DNA of 64,000 nucleotides. It comes from Clarkia xantiana subsp. parviflora (lineage: Eukaryota; Streptophyta; Magnoliopsida; Myrtales; Onagraceae). The stretch spans positions 1-64,000 of the forward strand of contig JAPTYO010000048.1 in NCBI GenBank assembly GCA_036873135.1. Direction: 5' to 3'. Shown here one piece after another: positions 60,588 through 64,000 of the stretch; within the stretch, counting starts at the first letter, position 1, and the number at the start of each line of letters is the position of its first letter. The notes under the pieces were generated by a model that saw nothing but the letters and a program-made list of their open reading frames with translations, had not been told where the DNA came from and did not search any database. A program made the position numbers and the translations under genes.

Positions 60588-60950
60588 AGTATTACAAAAT
60601 GATTTGTACGTATATATAATATAAGATGCGTATGGAATTACAAAATGTAAACGTAATAAAGAGAAAAAATGGGGATCAGTGAGTACGAATAAGGTTTTCG
60701 CCAATAAATAACTGAGTTTATTCAGTGTTCAATAGTCCATTAGATTTTTTTTTTTAAATGGCCAAAGTCCATTATATTTGATTAGAAATCGAATCAAATG
60801 AACAAAACCTATGAATAATTTAGTTTATTAGATAATAATTAATACCCATCGATATACAACTTGTCGATACTATTATTAAATGCGAAGATCGAAGCTTTTT
60901 ATACAGGGAGACGAATGATTATTTATTCTATAACTATATGTTTCATATAG

Positions 60951-60951
<1 letters not shown>

Positions 60952-61005
<54 letters not shown>
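60952..61005. repeat. (TTA)n microsatellite
   Basis: About 18 uninterrupted TTA units in the right part of the hAT element, next to the LINE insertion site. Confidence 0.95.
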
Positions 61006-61011
<6 letters not shown>

Positions 61012-61031
61012 CATAAAAAAGAATCTTATTT

Positions 61032-61643
61032 TTTTTTTGGCCAAATGATAATCTTATTCAAGGTAATCAAAACAAAGGTTCAAGGAGGATTACAATATTG
61101 ATCATTTCGAAGTAAAATGCTTAGAGAGGGCGGGGGTTCGAAAATCCAATTATCTAAACACGACCTCTATCTAGATTGGATAGCAATCCAATTAGCGGCT
61201 TCATTTTCTTTCCTTGACACTACACTCCATCGTATAAACTGGACCTCAAGTATCAAGCTTCGAATCTTATCCACAAAATGCCTAATTCGCCAGTCACAAG
61301 TCTGACTCGACGGAGAGATAGCCTCGATAGCCTCCTTCGAATCCGATTCTATGATAATACTGGAACATCCTTCTTGTATAGCGAGTCTTAGGGCCTCATG
61401 GATCGCAAGGGTTTCCAAGACAAGGGCTCCATGTCGAGTGGACGTTCGGTTCAAACCTCCCTTTACGTCTCCATATTTATCACGAGCAATGATTCTGATA
61501 CCCCCGGTCTTTGTTCGTTCCTCCCATGACGCGTCACAGTTAATTTTTATCACTCCTTCACCGGGAGTGTCCATGTAATTGGTACAGACACCTCTTGATC
61601 GGTTTGTTCATTCTGGGTATAGGTAGAGCGACTTCCCCAAAAC
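61032..61643 (-). mobile_element. 5'-truncated LINE 3' end with RNase H domain
   Basis: On the minus strand an open frame at 61574-61167 encodes a plant LINE-type RNase H: GEGVIKINCDASWEERTKTG, ALVLETLAIHEALRLAIQEG and IIIESDSKEAIEAI supply the D, E and D residues of the active site. The element ends in a poly-A tail (poly-T on the plus strand at about 61029-61038). A 12-bp target duplication AGAATCTTATTT lies at 61020-61031 and 61644-61655. Only about 610 bp remain, the typical result of incomplete reverse transcription. Confidence 0.85.
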
Positions 61644-61975
61644 AGAATCTTATTTAATTTAGTCATTTTCTTGCAATGACGGGTGTCAACTTTTCAAGTC
61701 AAACCAGCCTTAGTTTCATGCCGGGAAGCCATGTATCAGTTGGATAAAGTCTGTTACTAGGCTTTACGATTGAGTTTTGGACTGAGATATGGGTTATCCA
61801 TGAATACCCATGGTTTATATGGGTTAATACATATTTAAACCATATCCATGTGGATATTTTTTTTAAATCCATGTTGACACCGTGGATTAGTGGTGCGGAT
61901 ATCCGCACTCGAATGTAGTGTGGATTATCCATGGGTTGGGTTTTTACCCATCCCATAGCCATCCCTAGCTACCAC

Positions 61976-62606
61976 CCTTCATTAGACGAACGATACTCCT
62001 TGAGAGGGTGGGTTTGCAAGCATTTGTTGGTTCCAAAATTGATATTTTTAATGAGAATTTTGATGAATTTGACATAGAATATGAAAGAGTATTTTGGAGA
62101 TTCATTTTTAATGTAATAACATACTGTACATGCATGTAATGAAAAAGCACACGTTTAAATTAAACATTTACATTAACAAACTTAAGTAACCAAACTATAT
62201 ATTAAAGTTATATATAATCGTTCATCTAGAAAGGATGAACAACTTAGCGTAATTAATTAAGAAGAAAAAAAAGTGTGTGGTAGTAGTCACCGCCCGATTT
62301 GAATGAAGAGTAATGAGGTGGTAACTGATGATGAAATAATACGGATCCGATTAATACCCTAGGTTGCATTGCATCCATGTTGTGTTGATGATTGATTGAT
62401 ATATATATATATATATATAGAATCCACCAAATGCATTATTCTTATTATTATTTAATTTTTTAATAATTAACGTGAACAATATAATATCTCCTTAATTCCT
62501 CCTCTCTAGGGTAGGGTAGGCTAGGCCTTGTATGGTAGGACAACGAAACTGAAGCCACCACCTATCCTAATCATATTCAAAGCAAAGCAAAGCAAAGCAA
62601 AATCAA
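61976..62606. other. Intergenic and promoter side of the transporter gene
   Basis: AT-rich sequence with an (AT)n run at 62399-62419 and a GGGTAGGGTAGGCTAGG stretch near 62509. CAAAG pentamer repeats lie at 62577-62600 just before the likely 5' UTR. No other gene seen. Confidence 0.45.
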
Positions 62607-62789
62607 ATGCAATGCATTCTTCAGACCAACGCAAAACCTAAAATTAATCATCATCAAATTAACCAAATCTCTCTCTCTCTCTCTCCATCCTTGCATCTCT
62701 CCGTCATTTGTCTTGTTCCCAATTCTTGCTCCGATCTAACAACATCCTACGAAGACATGGTTATTGTGTTTCTGATGATGTTCCGGTGA
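62607..62789 (+). other. Possible upstream open frame in the transporter 5' leader
   Basis: A 60-codon frame starting ATGCAATGC ends at 62789, 12 bp before the main ATG. A shorter nested ATG (62757) shares its stop. The frame spans a (CT)n tract and codes a low-complexity peptide, so a role in translation is only possible, and depends on the transcript starting upstream of 62607. Confidence 0.35.
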
Positions 62790-62801
62790 TCAGTCGCCAA
62801 A

Positions 62802-64000
62802 ATGGGGTTCTTTGAATCATTTCTCAGTCCAAACGCCGCTCGAAAGTTTATCAAACGCAAAGATAGCGATGCTGCGGAAGCCGGTAATTAATCAACAGTT
62901 GTTTTTTATATCGTGAATTGAATCATGATTAATCCAAGCGGTGTGGTTGCGGTCATCTTCTAATTACTATATATACATACATACACAAAAAATTAAGGTG
63001 GTGGTGTTGGTGGTGTATCAAACATTGTTTGTAATTTAATTAGAGAATATGATGATGATGATGAAATTGATCCATCAGGACGAGCCCTGGAGGAACTTAG
63101 GAGTTCCCTGCACAACGAGCTCCGAACATCCGAAGGGGCCAAACGACAACAACAGCGCTTCTGCGGGCCCGTCATCGCCATGTCATTCAATTTCCTCGTC
63201 TCCGTCAGCATCATCCTCACCAACAAATCGGTACAACGTTTGCTTTCATTCTTTCATTTCTTTCTAGTTGATTGATGGATGTAGTAATTAATTAAATTGT
63301 TGGTTAATTGAATGAAGGTTATGGGAAGTGTTGGGTTCAACTTCCCCATCTTCCTAACATTGATTCACTACACGGTGGCTTGGGTTCTAATGGCCTTGTT
63401 CAAGACCCTGTCATTGCTTCCCGTGTCTCCACCAACCAAAACAACACCGTTTTCGTCCATCTTCGCTTTAGGTGTGGTTATGTCATTTGCCACGGGACTC
63501 GCCAATACTAGTCTAAACCACAACAGGTATGTATGTATGTGTATGTATGTATTATTCACTCACTGATTGATTGATTGGTTATAAATTTTGTTTTATTTAA
63601 TATATATATAGCTGATGATATATAATGTATGTATGTGGTTGTAGTGTTGGGTTTTACCAAATGGCAAAAATTGCTGTTACTCCGACTATCGTATTGTCGG
63701 AGTTCATACTGTTTAGGAAAAGCATTTCGTGTAATAAGGTTATAGCCTTGACAGTGGTTTCGATGGGGGTTGCGATTGCGACGGTGACGGACATTCAATT
63801 CAACCTGTACGGTGCGGTGATTGCTGGGATTTGGATAATTCCAAGTGCGATAAACAAAATCCTATGGTCCAACTTACAACAACAAAGCAATTGGACGGCG
63901 TTAGCGTAAGAAGCAATTAGTTAGTATTCAGGCAGGATTGAATGAATATAACGGTGTAGTAGGTAGTCATTAATATGCAATTGCATAATGCAGGTTGATG
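62802..64000 (+). CDS. Nucleotide-sugar transporter (TPT/DMT type), 5' part, runs off the window
   Basis: Exons 62802-62883, 63079-63230, 63318-63526, 63645-63905 and 63994 onward. All introns have GT-AG borders and the phases agree. The protein begins MGFFESFLSPNAARKFIKRK, then has RALEELRSSLHNELRTSEGA, membrane segments including VIAMSFNFLVSVSIILTNKS and GFNFPIFLTLIHYTVAWVLM, and FATGLANTSLNHNS, VGFYQMAKIAVTPTIVLSEF and AINKILWSNLQQQSNWTALA. This is the plant triose-phosphate/nucleotide-sugar transporter family in the Golgi or ER membrane; N-terminus and KT-type motifs are those of an uncharacterised nucleotide-sugar transporter clade, so no substrate is assigned. Exon 5 is only 7 bp long in this window. 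No disruption is seen. Confidence 0.9.

Larger units (their letters stand above)
52869..61967. mobile_element. hAT-type element hosting nested insertions, 9.1 kb
   Basis: Ends TAGGGATGGCAAATATGGGT on the left and, on the other strand at the right, TAGGGATGGCTATGGGATGG. An exact 8-bp target duplication GCTACCAC lies at 52861-52868 and 61968-61975. Subterminal ACCCGC and ACCCAT motifs match the hAT MITE style. Subtracting Copia3 and the LINE leaves about 1.2 kb of non-coding element, so it was a non-autonomous hAT before the insertions. Copia3 splits it at 53347; its right part carries a TTA microsatellite and the LINE. Confidence 0.88.

Noticed and set aside
63312..63566. 84-codon frame at 63312 as a separate gene
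   Set aside because: It is exon 3 of the transporter read through its donor site into the intron.

Overview
The window is nuclear DNA of a flowering plant, most likely a eudicot. The evidence is split genes with GT-AG introns, plant-type families (a FAR1-related protein, a plant RING-H2 E3 ligase, a nucleotide-sugar transporter), Ty1/copia elements primed by initiator Met-tRNA, CACTA, hAT and Mutator-like elements, and a plant-type tRNA-derived SINE. The species cannot be named from this sequence.

Layout. 1-18538: about 110 copies of a 168-bp tandem satellite, cut by the left edge of the window. Each monomer carries a perfect 20-bp palindrome. 18541-18830: a degenerate 33-bp minisatellite at the array edge. 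18937-19506: a hAT-type MITE. 20014-20394 (-): a small gene with a CLCSPTTHxGSFRC motif. 20895-22355: a 1.46-kb foldback. 22438-23602 (-): a three-exon membrane RING-H2 E3 ligase. 25690-36290: a dead FAR1/FHY3-related (FRS) gene on the minus strand, split by an 8.3-kb copia element (Copia1, 26320-34640) that itself holds a non-coding LTR element (28483-31363). 37252-37463: a headless SINE. 38930-41012 (+): a two-exon TMEM245/AI-2E-transporter-family membrane protein. 41752-43894: a Mutator-like element with a 9-bp target duplication and an internal retroposon-like insert. 44743-45515: a solo LTR. 45797-46619: a second foldback element. 47031-52610 (-): Copia2. 52869-61967: a hAT-type element that contains Copia3 (53347-60587), which contains a CACTA element (57956-60202), which contains a SINE (59736-59978); a truncated LINE (61032-61643) is also inside the hAT element. 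62802-64000 (+): the first five exons of a nucleotide-sugar transporter gene that runs off the window.

The host genes are single-copy housekeeping or signalling genes with no evident joint pathway. What links the window is its repeat history. Target-site duplications can be read for the hAT element, Copia1, the LTR element nested in it, Copia3, CACTA, both SINEs, the LINE, the solo LTR and two MULE-like elements, so insertion order can be deduced directly. All three copia elements carry frameshifts or stops and look inactive.

Most unusual features: the strictly dyad-symmetric site in each satellite monomer, including a paired change that keeps the symmetry; higher-order blocks of about 15-17 monomers at the right side of the array; and the foldback whose outer arms are more alike than its inner arms.
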